Part shown: piece by piece, positions 8,149 through 16,927 of the stretch | How positions within the stretch are numbered: the stretch's first letter is position 1 | Layout: each line of letters begins with the position of its first letter | From: Pseudomonas sp. PIC25 | Lineage (GTDB): Bacteria; Pseudomonadota; Gammaproteobacteria; Pseudomonadales; Pseudomonadaceae | DNA: 64,000 nucleotides | Direction: 5' to 3' | Assembly: GCF_002286785.1 (NCBI RefSeq) | Contig: NZ_MUJY01000186.1 | Location: 1-64,000, forward strand | Program-made: the position numbers and the translations under genes | Notes under the pieces: generated by a model | Database searches by the model: none | What the model saw: the letters and a program-made list of their open reading frames with translations, nothing else | What the model was told of the DNA's origin: nothing

Positions 8149-8841
8149 TCAGGCTTTCATCACATCCAGCACTCGGATCAGCCCCGGCCGGGGATAATGC
8201 CAGTGCACGTCCACGTCCCAGAGGCGGGCGCCGTAGCGTCTCTCCGGGCCGGGTTCCTGGTAGGCGGGGCGCGGGTCCTGGGCGAGGCATTGCTCGACCA
8301 GTGCCACCAGCGGTTGACCCAGGCGGGCCTGGTGTTCCTGTGCCTGGATCAGCGCCGCATCTTCCCACTCTACCTGGATCAGCGCCGGTGCGGCCTCGGC
8401 GATGCGGTTGCTGGCGTCCTCCACCCGGTCGGCATAGGGCACGTAGGGCTTGATGTCGAGCACCGGCGTGCCGTCCAGCAGGTCGATGCCGGACAACCAC
8501 AGGCGGCCCGCTTCGACCTTTTCCAAGCGCACCACCGACTGGCCGATGCCGTTCGGGCGATGCGTCGAGCGGGTGGCGAACACCCCGAGCGACTGGTTGC
8601 CGCCCAGGCGCGGCGGGCGCACCTTCAAACGTGGCTTGTCTTCCAGCGCCTGGTGGAAGAGAAACAGCAGCCAGACGTGGCTGACCTGCTCCAGCCCCTG
8701 CACGGCTTCGGCCTGGTCGAACGGCGGCACCAACTCCAGCACGCCGCGGGCGGCGGGGGCCAGTTGCGGTTGACGCGGAATGGCGAATTTCTCCTTGAAG
8801 CAGGAACGAACGAAACCGATGGGCGTGACGGAGTAGGACAT
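8149..8841 (-). CDS. trmO: tRNA (adenine37-N6)-methyltransferase TrmO
   Basis: The 230-residue product belongs to the TrmO/TsaA (UPF0066) family, which uses S-adenosylmethionine to methylate N6 of t6A37 in tRNA-Thr. It begins MSYSVTPIGFVRS and has the family core GVFATRSTHRPNGIGQS around residues 90-106. A further conserved segment, DIKPYVPYAD, and a C-terminal extension with WHYPRPG follow. Length fits the proteobacterial enzymes (about 235 aa). I used the ATG at 8841 because the family starts there; a longer upstream start would add ten unconserved residues. Confidence 0.88.
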   Translation of the reverse strand: MSYSVTPIGFVRSCFKEKFAIPRQPQLAPAARGVLELVPPFDQAEAVQGLEQVSHVWLLFLFHQALEDKPRLKVRPPRLGGNQSLGVFATRSTHRPNGIGQSVVRLEKVEAGRLWLSGIDLLDGTPVLDIKPYVPYADRVEDASNRIAEAAPALIQVEWEDAALIQAQEHQARLGQPLVALVEQCLAQDPRPAYQEPGPERRYGARLWDVDVHWHYPRPGLIRVLDVMKA

Positions 8842-8851
8842 GGTTAGGCTA

Positions 8852-8871
8852 ATGGCGGGAAACGCCGCCAT
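8852..8871. other. Intercistronic hairpin upstream of trmO
   Basis: A perfect 7-bp inverted repeat (ATGGCGG / CCGCCAT, 6-base loop) lies just upstream of the trmO start, between trmO and the preceding small gene on the minus strand. It could be a weak terminator or an RNA-processing signal. There is no T-run. Confidence 0.4.
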
Positions 8872-8883
8872 GTTAACGGCGAA

Positions 8884-9081
8884 TCAGTGTGGCTGGCAGC
8901 GCGGATTGCGGAACGGGCCGGCGACCTGTTCCCAGCCGGGGCCAGGGCTGGTCTGGGCACAGAACAACGCACCGTTCACCAGGCTGCGCCACTGATACCA
9001 GGGGGCCGGCGCGGCATTGCCGGGCTGCGGCAGGGCGAGCAGGGCGGCGATTGGTAGGGCGAGGCGGAACGGGCGGAGCAT
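8884..9081 (-). CDS. Small secreted hypothetical protein (65 aa)
   Basis: The frame encodes a signal peptide (MLRPFRLALPIAALLALPQPGNA) and a mature peptide of about 43 residues containing two cysteines and a Trp-rich stretch (APWYQWRSLVNGALFC). I do not recognise it. A GTG at 9105 with AAGGG upstream would add eight residues before the signal peptide and is a possible alternative start. The gene sits between the DUF2182 gene and trmO on the same strand. The role is unknown; the signal peptide suggests a small periplasmic protein with one disulfide. Confidence 0.5.
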   Translation of the reverse strand: MLRPFRLALPIAALLALPQPGNAAPAPWYQWRSLVNGALFCAQTSPGPGWEQVAGPFRNPRCQPH

Positions 9082-9129
9082 GCGGTACTCGACGGGAAGA
9101 CTCACTGCGCCCTTATACCCAGCCGGCGG

Positions 9130-9918
9130 CTAGGGGAGCAAGAGCACCGCGCCCCAGCCGACCAACAGCAACCCGCCGGCGCGACTGAGCCAGAGGCCCA
9201 GGGGCAAGGTCTTCTCGAGCAGGACAAAGGCGCCGATCAGCGCGACCCACAGCAGGTTCATCACCCCGACGACGAACAACAACCCCATCAGCGCCCAGCA
9301 GCAACCCAGGCACCAGGCGCCATGCGCCAGGCCGAGATGCCAGCCACCGGTCACGCCGGGCCGCCAGCCGGTCAGCAGGAATTGCATCGGCCCCCGGCAG
9401 CGCTCCAGGCAGGCGGATTTGGCCGGCAGCCATTGCCATGCGCCGGCGGCGATCAGCAGCACGGCGGCCAGGGGCGTGCTGGCGCTACGCATCTGTACGT
9501 CCAGCAGTGCAAGGTGATCGAGGCCCCATTGCAGCAGGGTGGCGATCAGGCTGAAGCCACCCCACACCACCAGATAGGCGGCGCAGAACAAAACCAGCGC
9601 CCAGTGCCGCTGCGGCGACGGCATGCGCCGGCGCAACAGCATCTGGTAGAGCAGGAGCATAGGCAGGGCGCTGGGCAACATCATCCCCACCATCATCACC
9701 GCCCACATGGAGAACATCAGCGCGGCGTCGCCGACGCTCCACGGCATCGGCATGCCGGCCATGGCCACGTCGGCCATCCCGCCAGGGGCCGCCATGACCT
9801 CGGTCATCCGTTGCAGGATCACCCAGGCCAGGGCGAGCAGCAGGAACAGGCAGGCGACGAACACCAATTGTTCCTTCGACATCCCCCTGGCCGGCACCGC
9901 GGCCGGCTGCCAGGCCAT
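9130..9918 (-). CDS. DUF2182 membrane protein (predicted metal-binding)
   Basis: This 262-residue integral membrane protein has about six to seven hydrophobic segments. It is rich in potential soft-metal ligands: a Met-rich stretch around residues 48-90 (M48, M53, M56, M58, then several Met in MMVGMMLP) and cysteines C170, C174 (SACLERC) and C203, C206, C207 (HGAWCLGCC). DUF2182 members are described only as predicted metal-binding membrane proteins. Its start is 2 bases after the stop of the DUF1326 gene, so the two are almost certainly co-translated. Function is unknown; copper or another thiophilic metal is my inference. Confidence 0.8.
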   Translation of the reverse strand: MAWQPAAVPARGMSKEQLVFVACLFLLLALAWVILQRMTEVMAAPGGMADVAMAGMPMPWSVGDAALMFSMWAVMMVGMMLPSALPMLLLYQMLLRRRMPSPQRHWALVLFCAAYLVVWGGFSLIATLLQWGLDHLALLDVQMRSASTPLAAVLLIAAGAWQWLPAKSACLERCRGPMQFLLTGWRPGVTGGWHLGLAHGAWCLGCCWALMGLLFVVGVMNLLWVALIGAFVLLEKTLPLGLWLSRAGGLLLVGWGAVLLLP

Positions 9919-9920
9919 GC

Positions 9921-10556
9921 TCAGCGCACCAGGCCGTGGCCGGTGAAGTGAACCCGTGCCAGGTGGCTGTGGCTGCCTTGGGACTGGTATTGCATGGCCC
10001 CGTGGGTTTCGAAGCTCCCGTTGGCGAACTCCGCTTCGATGAACTCGAAACCGTCCGGCAATACCAGGCGTGCCCGCTGCGGCGCTCCGGTCACCGGACT
10101 GCGGATCGGCTCGCCGCTGGCTTCCAGGACGCCCGGAATGCGCAGCCGGGCCAGGCGCTCGTCCACGTCGATGCTCAGCTCGATGGGCACGAACTGTGGT
10201 TCGAACATCTCGCTGATGGTGGTGCTGAAGATCTGGAACACGTTGGCGCCAGGCTCGCTTTCCTGGCCGGACAGAATGGTCAGCAAGGCTTGGCGCTGTG
10301 CCTCGTCGGCACGTTCGTCGACGAACGCCTGGCAACTGCCGTTGCCTTCATGGATGGCACCCGGCCAGGCGAAGGTGCCGGCCCAGCACAGACCATCCAA
10401 GTTGGTGTCGCGGAAATGGCCCTGCTCGATGCGCATGGCCACCACGGCCTGGCAATGGCCGTGGGTGGGGTGCGCACTGAATTGGCAGGGGCAGCCCCAG
10501 TTACAGTTGCAGGAAGCAAACTCGACGCCCTGCAGGCGCCAGTCCGCAATGCTCAT
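9921..10556 (-). CDS. DUF1326 domain protein with N-terminal Cys motif
   Basis: The 211-residue cytoplasmic-looking protein begins with an ATG preceded by GGAGGTGAG. Near the N-terminus it has C16-x-C18-x3-C22-x-C24 (SCNCNWGCPCQF), with C35 and later C57 as additional thiols, the hallmark of DUF1326. No signal peptide or membrane segment is visible. Genes of this family commonly sit beside DUF2182 membrane proteins, as here. The Cys arrangement looks like a metal site. No enzymatic activity is established that I know of. Confidence 0.82.
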   Translation of the reverse strand: MSIADWRLQGVEFASCNCNWGCPCQFSAHPTHGHCQAVVAMRIEQGHFRDTNLDGLCWAGTFAWPGAIHEGNGSCQAFVDERADEAQRQALLTILSGQESEPGANVFQIFSTTISEMFEPQFVPIELSIDVDERLARLRIPGVLEASGEPIRSPVTGAPQRARLVLPDGFEFIEAEFANGSFETHGAMQYQSQGSHSHLARVHFTGHGLVR

Positions 10557-10667
10557 GACTCACCTCCTCCGCCTGTGGCGAAAGTCGATGTGGGCCCCCC
10601 ATCCAACAATGCTAGCGGAATGATGTCTCTGTGCCAGGTAAGCCGACCGGGGGCACGTGGTCATGCG

Positions 10668-11438
10668 CTACAGATGGAACCCGCCGTCGATGGGGATGAT
10701 CGCACCGGTCATGTAGGCGCCGGCGCAACTCGCCAGGCTGATTGCCAGCGCGGCCATCTCCTTCTCGCGGCCCCAGCGTTTCATCGGGATCACGGCGGTG
10801 TCTTCGGCCAGTGCCTCGGCGTCGTTGGCGATGTGCCGGGTCATCTTGCTGGGGAAGCGCCCCGGAGCGATCACGTTGACATTGATATGCTCGCCGACCA
10901 GTTCCCGCGCCAGCATGCGCGACAACTGATGCAGCGCCGCCTTGCTCGGCCCATAGGCATAGGCCTGCTCGCCGAAGGAGGTGATGCCCGCCACCGAGCC
11001 GATGTTGATCACCCGCGCCGGATTGGCTTCGGTGGCGGCCCGGCGCAGCAGTGGCAGCAGTTGCTGGATGCAGCTGAAGACCGAAGTGACGTTGAGCTGC
11101 ATGACCTTTTCCCAGCCTTTCGCCGGGTAGCTTTCCAGCGGCGCGCCCCAGGTGGTGCCTGCGTTGTTCACCAGGATATCCAGGCGCTCGACGCGGCTCG
11201 CCAGTTCGGTGGCCAGGGACTTGGCGCCTTCTTCGCTGGAAAGATCGGCGGCGAGGCCGATGCAGTCGCCGTAACGGCTCAGTTCTTTCGCGGTGATGGC
11301 GCAGTCCTCGGCATGACGCGCGCAAATGAACACCCGCGCGCCGGCTTCGAGAAAGCCCTGAGCGATCATCCGGCCGATGCCGCGGCTGCCGCCGGTAACC
11401 AGGGCGGTACGCCCTTCGAGGCTGAAATACGGGTGCAT
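10668..11438 (-). CDS. rhlG: RhlG-type 3-oxoacyl reductase (SDR family)
   Basis: The 256-residue short-chain dehydrogenase has the NADP-binding TGGSRGIG at residues 15-22, NNAG near 90, a Ser in INIGSVAG and the catalytic YAYGPSK. The whole sequence, from MHPYFSLEGR to the terminal IPIDGGFHL, closely resembles P. aeruginosa RhlG. RhlG is an NADPH-dependent beta-ketoacyl reductase once linked to the fatty-acid moiety of rhamnolipids; that role is disputed in the literature. AGGAGTCCCC precedes the ATG. I saw no convincing sigma-54 site upstream. Confidence 0.88.
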   Translation of the reverse strand: MHPYFSLEGRTALVTGGSRGIGRMIAQGFLEAGARVFICARHAEDCAITAKELSRYGDCIGLAADLSSEEGAKSLATELASRVERLDILVNNAGTTWGAPLESYPAKGWEKVMQLNVTSVFSCIQQLLPLLRRAATEANPARVINIGSVAGITSFGEQAYAYGPSKAALHQLSRMLARELVGEHINVNVIAPGRFPSKMTRHIANDAEALAEDTAVIPMKRWGREKEMAALAISLASCAGAYMTGAIIPIDGGFHL

Positions 11439-11556
11439 GGGGACTCCTGGGGATCGTGATCGAAGAGCCCATACCCTAGTCGGCTTCGCGCGGGAGCGAG
11501 TGGCTTATCGAAGCGAGGAATATCCGGCCATCGCCCATGCGAAGCCAAGGCACCTG

Positions 11557-12771
11557 TCAGCCTCGATAATGATTGGATAGCCAGTAAGCCAGCAAACCGA
11601 GCGCCGCCACAGCCGAGAATGCCGCGCCGGCGAAGAAGGTGACGGCCGGGCCGAAGGCACTCCACAGTGCGCCGGCGATCAGACTGGCCAGCAGCAAGGC
11701 GCCCCCGCTGACCAGGTTGAACAGCCCGAAGGCCGTGCCGCGTAGGTCTTCGGGCGCGGTATCGGCCACCAGCTTGGCCAGTAGCCCCTGTGTGAGCGCC
11801 ATGTGCAGGCCCCAGAGCGCGGCGCCGAGCAGCACCTGCCAGACCCCGGTGGCGAAGGCCAGCAGCAGGTCGGCGACGATCAGCAGGCCCAGCCCCGCCA
11901 GCAGCAGCCCGAGCGGGCCGAAGCGATCGGCGGCGGCGCCGGCCGGGTAGGAACAGGCGGCGTAGAACAGATTCATCACGATCATCGTCAACGGCACGAA
12001 GCCGATCGACAGGCCGACGTCCTGGGCGCGGAGCAGCAGGAAGGCCTCGCTGAAGCGGGCCAGGGTGAACAGTGCGCCGAGCAGGACCACCAGCCAGAAG
12101 CGCAGCGGCAGCCGCCTCGCATCCGTCAGGTGCAACCGGGGCGCGGCCGTCTCCGCCGTTGAGGTCCGCTCCGGCTCCCGCACATAGGCCAGCAGCAGGC
12201 CGACCGCGACGAAGGCGGGCAGCACGGCGATCCACATCACCGCCTGCAGATCGTTCAGCCAGAGCATGAACAGCATCGCCAGCAGCGGACCGAGCAGCGC
12301 CCCCAGCGAATCGAGCCCCTGGCGCAGGCCATAGGCCGCACCGCGCAGGCGCGCCGGAACCAGGTCGGCGACCAGCGCATCGCGCGGCGCGCCGCGGATG
12401 CCCTTGCCGATCCGGTCGACGAAGCGCGCAGCGAATACCCAGCCGATCGAACCGGCCAGCGGAAACACCGGCTTGGTAAAGGCCGCCAGGGCGTATCCCA
12501 GCACCACCAGGGGTTTGCGCCGCCCCAGGTAGTCGCTGAGAGTGCCGGAGAACACCTTGCTGATGGCGGCCGTCGCTTCGGCGATGCCTTCGATCAGGCC
12601 GACGGTGACCATCGAGGTGCCGAGTACACTGACCATGAAGATTGGTAGCAGGCTGTGGATCAGCTCGGACGAGATGTCCATGAACATCGAGGCAAAGCCC
12701 AGCGCCCAGATGCCCGGTGGCAAGGCGCGCCAGGAGGCGGTTCGGGCCGGGGTGGCGGGGCGAGGGTCCAT
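11557..12771 (-). CDS. Major facilitator superfamily transporter
   Basis: The 404-residue protein has twelve hydrophobic segments and the MFS loop 2-3 signature SDYLGRRKP (about residues 79-87). Its characteristic DRIGKGIRGAPRDALVAD segment near 119-136 marks a subfamily of uncharacterised exporters. It lies between rhlG and dinB on the same strand but is separated from rhlG by about 118 bases. The substrate cannot be inferred. The start is the ATG giving [14 protein letters not shown]; a later start is possible since the first 20 residues are not conserved-looking. Confidence 0.85.
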   Translation of the reverse strand: MDPRPATPARTASWRALPPGIWALGFASMFMDISSELIHSLLPIFMVSVLGTSMVTVGLIEGIAEATAAISKVFSGTLSDYLGRRKPLVVLGYALAAFTKPVFPLAGSIGWVFAARFVDRIGKGIRGAPRDALVADLVPARLRGAAYGLRQGLDSLGALLGPLLAMLFMLWLNDLQAVMWIAVLPAFVAVGLLLAYVREPERTSTAETAAPRLHLTDARRLPLRFWLVVLLGALFTLARFSEAFLLLRAQDVGLSIGFVPLTMIVMNLFYAACSYPAGAAADRFGPLGLLLAGLGLLIVADLLLAFATGVWQVLLGAALWGLHMALTQGLLAKLVADTAPEDLRGTAFGLFNLVSGGALLLASLIAGALWSAFGPAVTFFAGAAFSAVAALGLLAYWLSNHYRG

Positions 12772-12845
12772 GGTCCGTCCGGTCGGAAAGGTCTCCCTGA
12801 TTCAAGCAGAGACGGCGAGGTTGCGCCTGCGTCAGGACGGCGCGC

Positions 12846-13901
12846 TCAGCGCTCGAACAGTTCCAGTTGTTCGTGACGGCCACGCAGGTCGATCAACCGC
12901 ACGCCGACGCCGAGCAGACGCACCGGGCGGGCGCCGCGGGCAAAGGCGGCACTGAGCAGCAGTTTGAAGCTCTCCAGGTCGCGACCGGCGCCGGCCTGTT
13001 CCAGGGTGGTCTGGGTGAAGTCATGGAACTTCACCTTCACGAAGGGCTTGTCTGGCCGGTAACTGTTGTCCAGCCGCGCCAGTCGGCCATGCAGCTCTTC
13101 CACCAGGCTGGGCAATTGTTCAAGGCAGGCGGCCAGGTCCGGCAGGTCATGGTCGTAGGTATTCTCCACACTCAGCGATTGGCGGCGGCTGTCCACCTGG
13201 ACCGGGCGGTTGTCGATGCCGCGTGCCAGGTTCCACAGGCGCTCGCCGAAACTGCCAAACTCACGCGCCAGGGCCAGCTTGCTCCATTCGCGCAAGTCCG
13301 CGCAGGTACCGATGCCGAGGCGGCCCAGTTTGTCCGCCGTGACCTTGCCGACGCCGTGCAACTTGCTCACCGGCAGGGCGGCGACGAAGTCTTCCACTTG
13401 GTCCGGGGTGATTACGTAGAGTCCGTTGGGCTTGCGCCAGTCGCTGGCGATCTTGGCAAGGAACTTGTTCGGCGCCACCCCGGCGGACACCGTGATATGC
13501 AGTTCCGCCTGGACGCGTTGGCGGATGGCTTGGGCGATGCGGGTGGCGCTGCCGGAGAAGTGGGTGCTGTCGGACACGTCGAGATAGGCTTCGTCCAGCG
13601 ACAGCGGCTCGATGATGTCCGTGTAATCGCGGAAGATCTGATGAATTTCCCGGGAGGCGGCCCGGTAGGCCTCGAAGCGTGGTTTGACGATCAACAGGTC
13701 GGGACAGAGCTTGAGCGCATGCCGCGACGACATCGCCGAGCGCACGCCATAGGCGCGGGCTTCGTAGTTGCAGGTGGCGATCACGCCGCGGCGGTCGGCC
13801 GAGCCGCCGACGGCGAGGGGGCGATCGGCCAGGCGCGGGTCGTCACGCATCTCGATGGCGGCGTAGAAACAGTCGCAGTCGACGTGAATGATCTTGCGCA
13901 C
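12846..13901 (-). CDS. dinB: DNA polymerase IV (Y-family)
   Basis: The 351-residue translesion polymerase starts at a GTG with GGAG upstream, giving MRKIIHVDCDCFYAAIE with the first catalytic aspartate. The second catalytic motif SLDEAYLDV lies near residue 102. The helix-hairpin-helix segment (KLHGVGKVTADKL) and little-finger domain follow. The extreme C-terminus QLELF is a beta-clamp-binding motif. DinB copies damaged templates and makes frameshifts. A near-LexA pattern upstream has the wrong spacing, so SOS control is not supported by sequence here. Confidence 0.95.
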   Translation of the reverse strand: MRKIIHVDCDCFYAAIEMRDDPRLADRPLAVGGSADRRGVIATCNYEARAYGVRSAMSSRHALKLCPDLLIVKPRFEAYRAASREIHQIFRDYTDIIEPLSLDEAYLDVSDSTHFSGSATRIAQAIRQRVQAELHITVSAGVAPNKFLAKIASDWRKPNGLYVITPDQVEDFVAALPVSKLHGVGKVTADKLGRLGIGTCADLREWSKLALAREFGSFGERLWNLARGIDNRPVQVDSRRQSLSVENTYDHDLPDLAACLEQLPSLVEELHGRLARLDNSYRPDKPFVKVKFHDFTQTTLEQAGAGRDLESFKLLLSAAFARGARPVRLLGVGVRLIDLRGRHEQLELFER

Positions 13902-14005
13902 GGAAACTCCGCAAAGCCCCGCCCGGCATGGGCTGGAGCCCGGCAGTGTAGCATCGGTGCGGTGCTAAGCGTCTGAACGAAAACAGTTTTTTCGACGATA
14001 ACAGT

Positions 14006-14033
14006 TGACAGCCCGGCTTTGGGCTGTAGAATG
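14006..14033 (+). promoter_or_regulatory. Sigma-70 promoter of the initiator tRNA
   Basis: A consensus TTGACA at 14006-14011 and TAGAAT at 14028-14033 are separated by 16 bases. The -10 ends 12 bases before the tRNA, so transcription should begin a few bases upstream of the mature 5' end. Confidence 0.82.
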
Positions 14034-14045
14034 CCGACCCACAGA

Positions 14046-14122
<77 letters not shown>

Positions 14123-14127
14123 CCTTC

Positions 14128-14157
14128 AAAAAGGCCACTCGATCGAGTGGCCTTTTT
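14128..14157. terminator. Perfect 30-bp palindromic terminator after tRNA-fMet
   Basis: AAAAA at 14128-14132, arms GGCCACTCGA and TCGAGTGGCC at 14133-14152 and TTTTT at 14153-14157 form a perfect palindrome with no loop bases. It can act as a Rho-independent terminator in both directions. Only the tRNA on the plus strand clearly needs it. Confidence 0.88.
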
Positions 14158-14290
14158 CATTTCCAGGACGGAAACGTCCAGTCGCGACGACACCGAATAC
14201 CGCACAGCCCCCCGCAAAAAAATCGCTGGACAGCACTTGCAAGCCGCCTTGGCGCCCCCACTCTGAGCGGATCAGCTCATGAGGTCCTCG

Positions 14291-16927
14291 ATGCGCGTCA
14301 ATCCAGCCTCTTCGCAACAGCCCCCCCTCGATTCTCCCATTCCCCCTTCCTTGCCCCTGCGCGGTTGGCGGCGCTTGGCGACGTACCGGCAGCCGCTGGG
14401 ACTGGCGCTCACGTTGCTGTTGTTCGGCCTGGCGCTGGTCGCCTGTTATCACTTGCTGGGCGAGGTGGACCCGCAGGCGTTGCGCGGCGCCTTGGGGGAG
14501 GTGCCCGGTACGGCGTTGGCCGGGGCCTTTGCCGCGACGGCGGTGGGCTTCCTGGCCTTGCTGGGCTATGAGTGGTCGGCGGCGCGTTACGCCGGGGTGC
14601 GCTTGCCGGTCGGCAGCCTCGCCCTGGGGGGCTTCAGTGCTTTCGCCATCGGCAATGCGATCGGTTTCTCGATGCTCTCCGGCGGTTCGGTGCGCTATCG
14701 CCTGTATGCCCGCCAGGGGGCCGGGGCGGCGGACGTGGCGCGGATGTCCGTGTTCGCCAGCCTGTCGCTGGGCTGTGTCTTGCCGGTGCTGGCGGCCATC
14801 GCGGCACTGGTCGATCTACCGGATGCCGCCGCGGCCTTGCGTCTGTCCGAGCCGGTACTGGCGACGCTGGCGATTGTCGTGCTGGTGGTGCCCGGTTCGT
14901 TGTTGCTGGCGATGCGTCGCTATCGGCTGTCCGAACGGCCGAATCCGGACAGCCTGCTGATCGGATTCGGCCGACGGACCTTGCGCCTGCCCGGCCTGCG
15001 CCTGGCCCTGCTGCAACTGGCGATCACCGCGCTGGACGTCTCCGCCGCTGCTGCGGTGCTCTATCTGCTGTTGCCGGAGGCTCCGCCGTTCGGCGCTTTC
15101 CTGGCGGTTTATCTGCTGGCGTTGGCGGCCGGGGTGCTCAGTCATGTGCCTGGTGGCGTCGGGGTGTTCGAGGCAGTGCTGCTGGCGGCGTTCGCCGGAA
15201 CCCTGGGCTCGGCGCCGCTGGCGGCGGCCCTGCTGTTGTACCGGCTGATCTATGTCCTGCTGCCGTTGCTGCTGGCTTGCCTGTTGCTGTTGCTCAACGA
15301 GGCGCGCCGGCTGACCCCGGCCCGCCAGGCGATGCGGATCGCCTCCGGAATGGCGGCGCCGGTGCTGGCGTTGCTGGTGTTCCTGGCCGGCGTGGTGCTG
15401 TTGTTCTCCGGGGCGACGCCGGCCATCGATACACGGCTGGAACATCTGGGATTCCTGATTCCACACCGCCTGATCGATGCATCTCACCTCGGCGCCAGTC
15501 TGATTGGCGTGCTCTGCCTGCTCCTCGCCCAGGGCTTGCGCAGGCGCCTGTCCGCGGCCTGGGCCCTGACGCTGGTATTGCTGCTGGCCGGTGCGGTGTT
15601 GTCGTTGTTGAAAGGTTTCGACTGGGAAGAGGCCAGCCTGCTGGCCATGACGGCGGCGCTACTGGCTGCGTTCCGGCGCTCGTTCTACCGGCCGAGCCGG
15701 CTGCTGGAACTGCCGTTCTCGCCCATCTACCTGGTCGCCAGCCTGTGCGTGTTGGCGGCGTCGGTGTGGCTGCTGCTGTTCGCCTATCAGGACGTCCCGT
15801 ACAGCCATGAACTCTGGTGGCAGTTCGCCCTGGATGCCGATGCGCCGCGTGCCCTGCGCTCGGCGCTGGGCAGCGCTTTGTTGCTGCTGGTGGTGGCGTT
15901 GACCTGGCTGTTGCGTGCGGCGCCGCCGGCGATCCTGCTGCCGGACGTGGAAGCGTTGGCCCGCGCCGCTGCCATCGTCAAAGCTTCCGACCAGCCGGAC
16001 GGGGGTCTGGCATTGAGCGGCGACAAGGCCCTGCTGTTCCACCCGGATGGCAACGCCTTCCTGATGTATGCCCGGCGCGGGCGCAGCCTGGTCGCGCTGT
16101 TCGATCCGATCGGCCCGGCGCAGCAGCGCGCCGAGCTGATCTGGCAATTCCGCGACCTCTGCGACCGCCACCACGCGCGGCCGGTGTTTTACCAGGTGCG
16201 GGCGGAGAATCTACCTTTCTATATGGACATCGGACTGAGCGCCCTGAAGCTGGGGGAGGAAGCGCGCGTCGATCTGGCGCGCTTCGACCTCGACAGCAAG
16301 GGTATGAAGGACTTGCGCTATACCTGGAACCGCAGCCAGCGCGACGGGCTCGCCCTGGAAATCCACGAGCCGGGGCAGGCTCCGCTGGAAGCGTTGCAGG
16401 TGATTTCCGATGCCTGGCTGGGCGGCAAACAGGGTCGCGAGAAGGGTTTTTCCCTGGGGCGTTTCAGTCCGGCGTACCTGCAGCATTTCCGCATCGCGCT
16501 GATCCGCTACCAGGGCCAGCCGGTGGCCTTCGCCAACCTGCTGGAGACCGACGGTCGCGAACTGGCCAGCCTGGACCTGATGCGCGTGCATCCCGAGGCG
16601 CCCAAGTCGACCATGGAATTCCTCATGCTCGGCCTGATCCTGCATTACAAGGCCAGCGGCCATGCCCGCTTCAGCCTGGGCATGGTGCCGCTGGCCGGAC
16701 TCCAGCCCCGGCGTGGTGCGCCCATGGCCCAGCGCCTGGGGGCCTTGGTGTTCCGTCGAGGCCGCCTGTTCTACAACTTCCAAGGACTGCGCCGTTTCAA
16801 GGACAAGTTTCAGCCGGACTGGGAACCCCGTTACCTGGCCGTGCCGGCAGGACTCGATCCGCTGGTGGCGCTGGCCGATACCGCCGCCCTGATTGCCGGC
16901 GGCCTGACTGGATTGGTGAAACGCTGA
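14291..16927 (+). CDS. mprF: Alanyl-phosphatidylglycerol synthase/flippase
   Basis: MprF transfers an amino acid from aminoacyl-tRNA to phosphatidylglycerol and flips the product to the outer leaflet, lowering surface charge and sensitivity to cationic peptides. In P. aeruginosa the amino acid is alanine. The 878-residue product has about 14 membrane segments (up to residue ~540) and then a soluble DUF2156/GNAT-like synthase domain with KDLRYTWNR and KSTMEFLMLG. I chose ATG 14291 because AGG lies 6 bases upstream; ATG 14279 is also possible (four residues longer). The stop overlaps the next start (TGATG), coupling it to a hydrolase gene. Confidence 0.9.
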   Translation: MRVNPASSQQPPLDSPIPPSLPLRGWRRLATYRQPLGLALTLLLFGLALVACYHLLGEVDPQALRGALGEVPGTALAGAFAATAVGFLALLGYEWSAARYAGVRLPVGSLALGGFSAFAIGNAIGFSMLSGGSVRYRLYARQGAGAADVARMSVFASLSLGCVLPVLAAIAALVDLPDAAAALRLSEPVLATLAIVVLVVPGSLLLAMRRYRLSERPNPDSLLIGFGRRTLRLPGLRLALLQLAITALDVSAAAAVLYLLLPEAPPFGAFLAVYLLALAAGVLSHVPGGVGVFEAVLLAAFAGTLGSAPLAAALLLYRLIYVLLPLLLACLLLLLNEARRLTPARQAMRIASGMAAPVLALLVFLAGVVLLFSGATPAIDTRLEHLGFLIPHRLIDASHLGASLIGVLCLLLAQGLRRRLSAAWALTLVLLLAGAVLSLLKGFDWEEASLLAMTAALLAAFRRSFYRPSRLLELPFSPIYLVASLCVLAASVWLLLFAYQDVPYSHELWWQFALDADAPRALRSALGSALLLLVVALTWLLRAAPPAILLPDVEALARAAAIVKASDQPDGGLALSGDKALLFHPDGNAFLMYARRGRSLVALFDPIGPAQQRAELIWQFRDLCDRHHARPVFYQVRAENLPFYMDIGLSALKLGEEARVDLARFDLDSKGMKDLRYTWNRSQRDGLALEIHEPGQAPLEALQVISDAWLGGKQGREKGFSLGRFSPAYLQHFRIALIRYQGQPVAFANLLETDGRELASLDLMRVHPEAPKSTMEFLMLGLILHYKASGHARFSLGMVPLAGLQPRRGAPMAQRLGALVFRRGRLFYNFQGLRRFKDKFQPDWEPRYLAVPAGLDPLVALADTAALIAGGLTGLVKR

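Noticed and set aside
11439-11556. Sigma-54 promoter upstream of rhlG
   Set aside because: The region lacks the TGGCAC-N5-TTGC spacing, so I do not claim it even though the homologue in P. aeruginosa is reported to have one.
13973-13987. LexA-like CTG...CAG near dinB
   Set aside because: The spacer is 9 bases instead of 10 and the core does not match the SOS consensus, so SOS control is not claimed.
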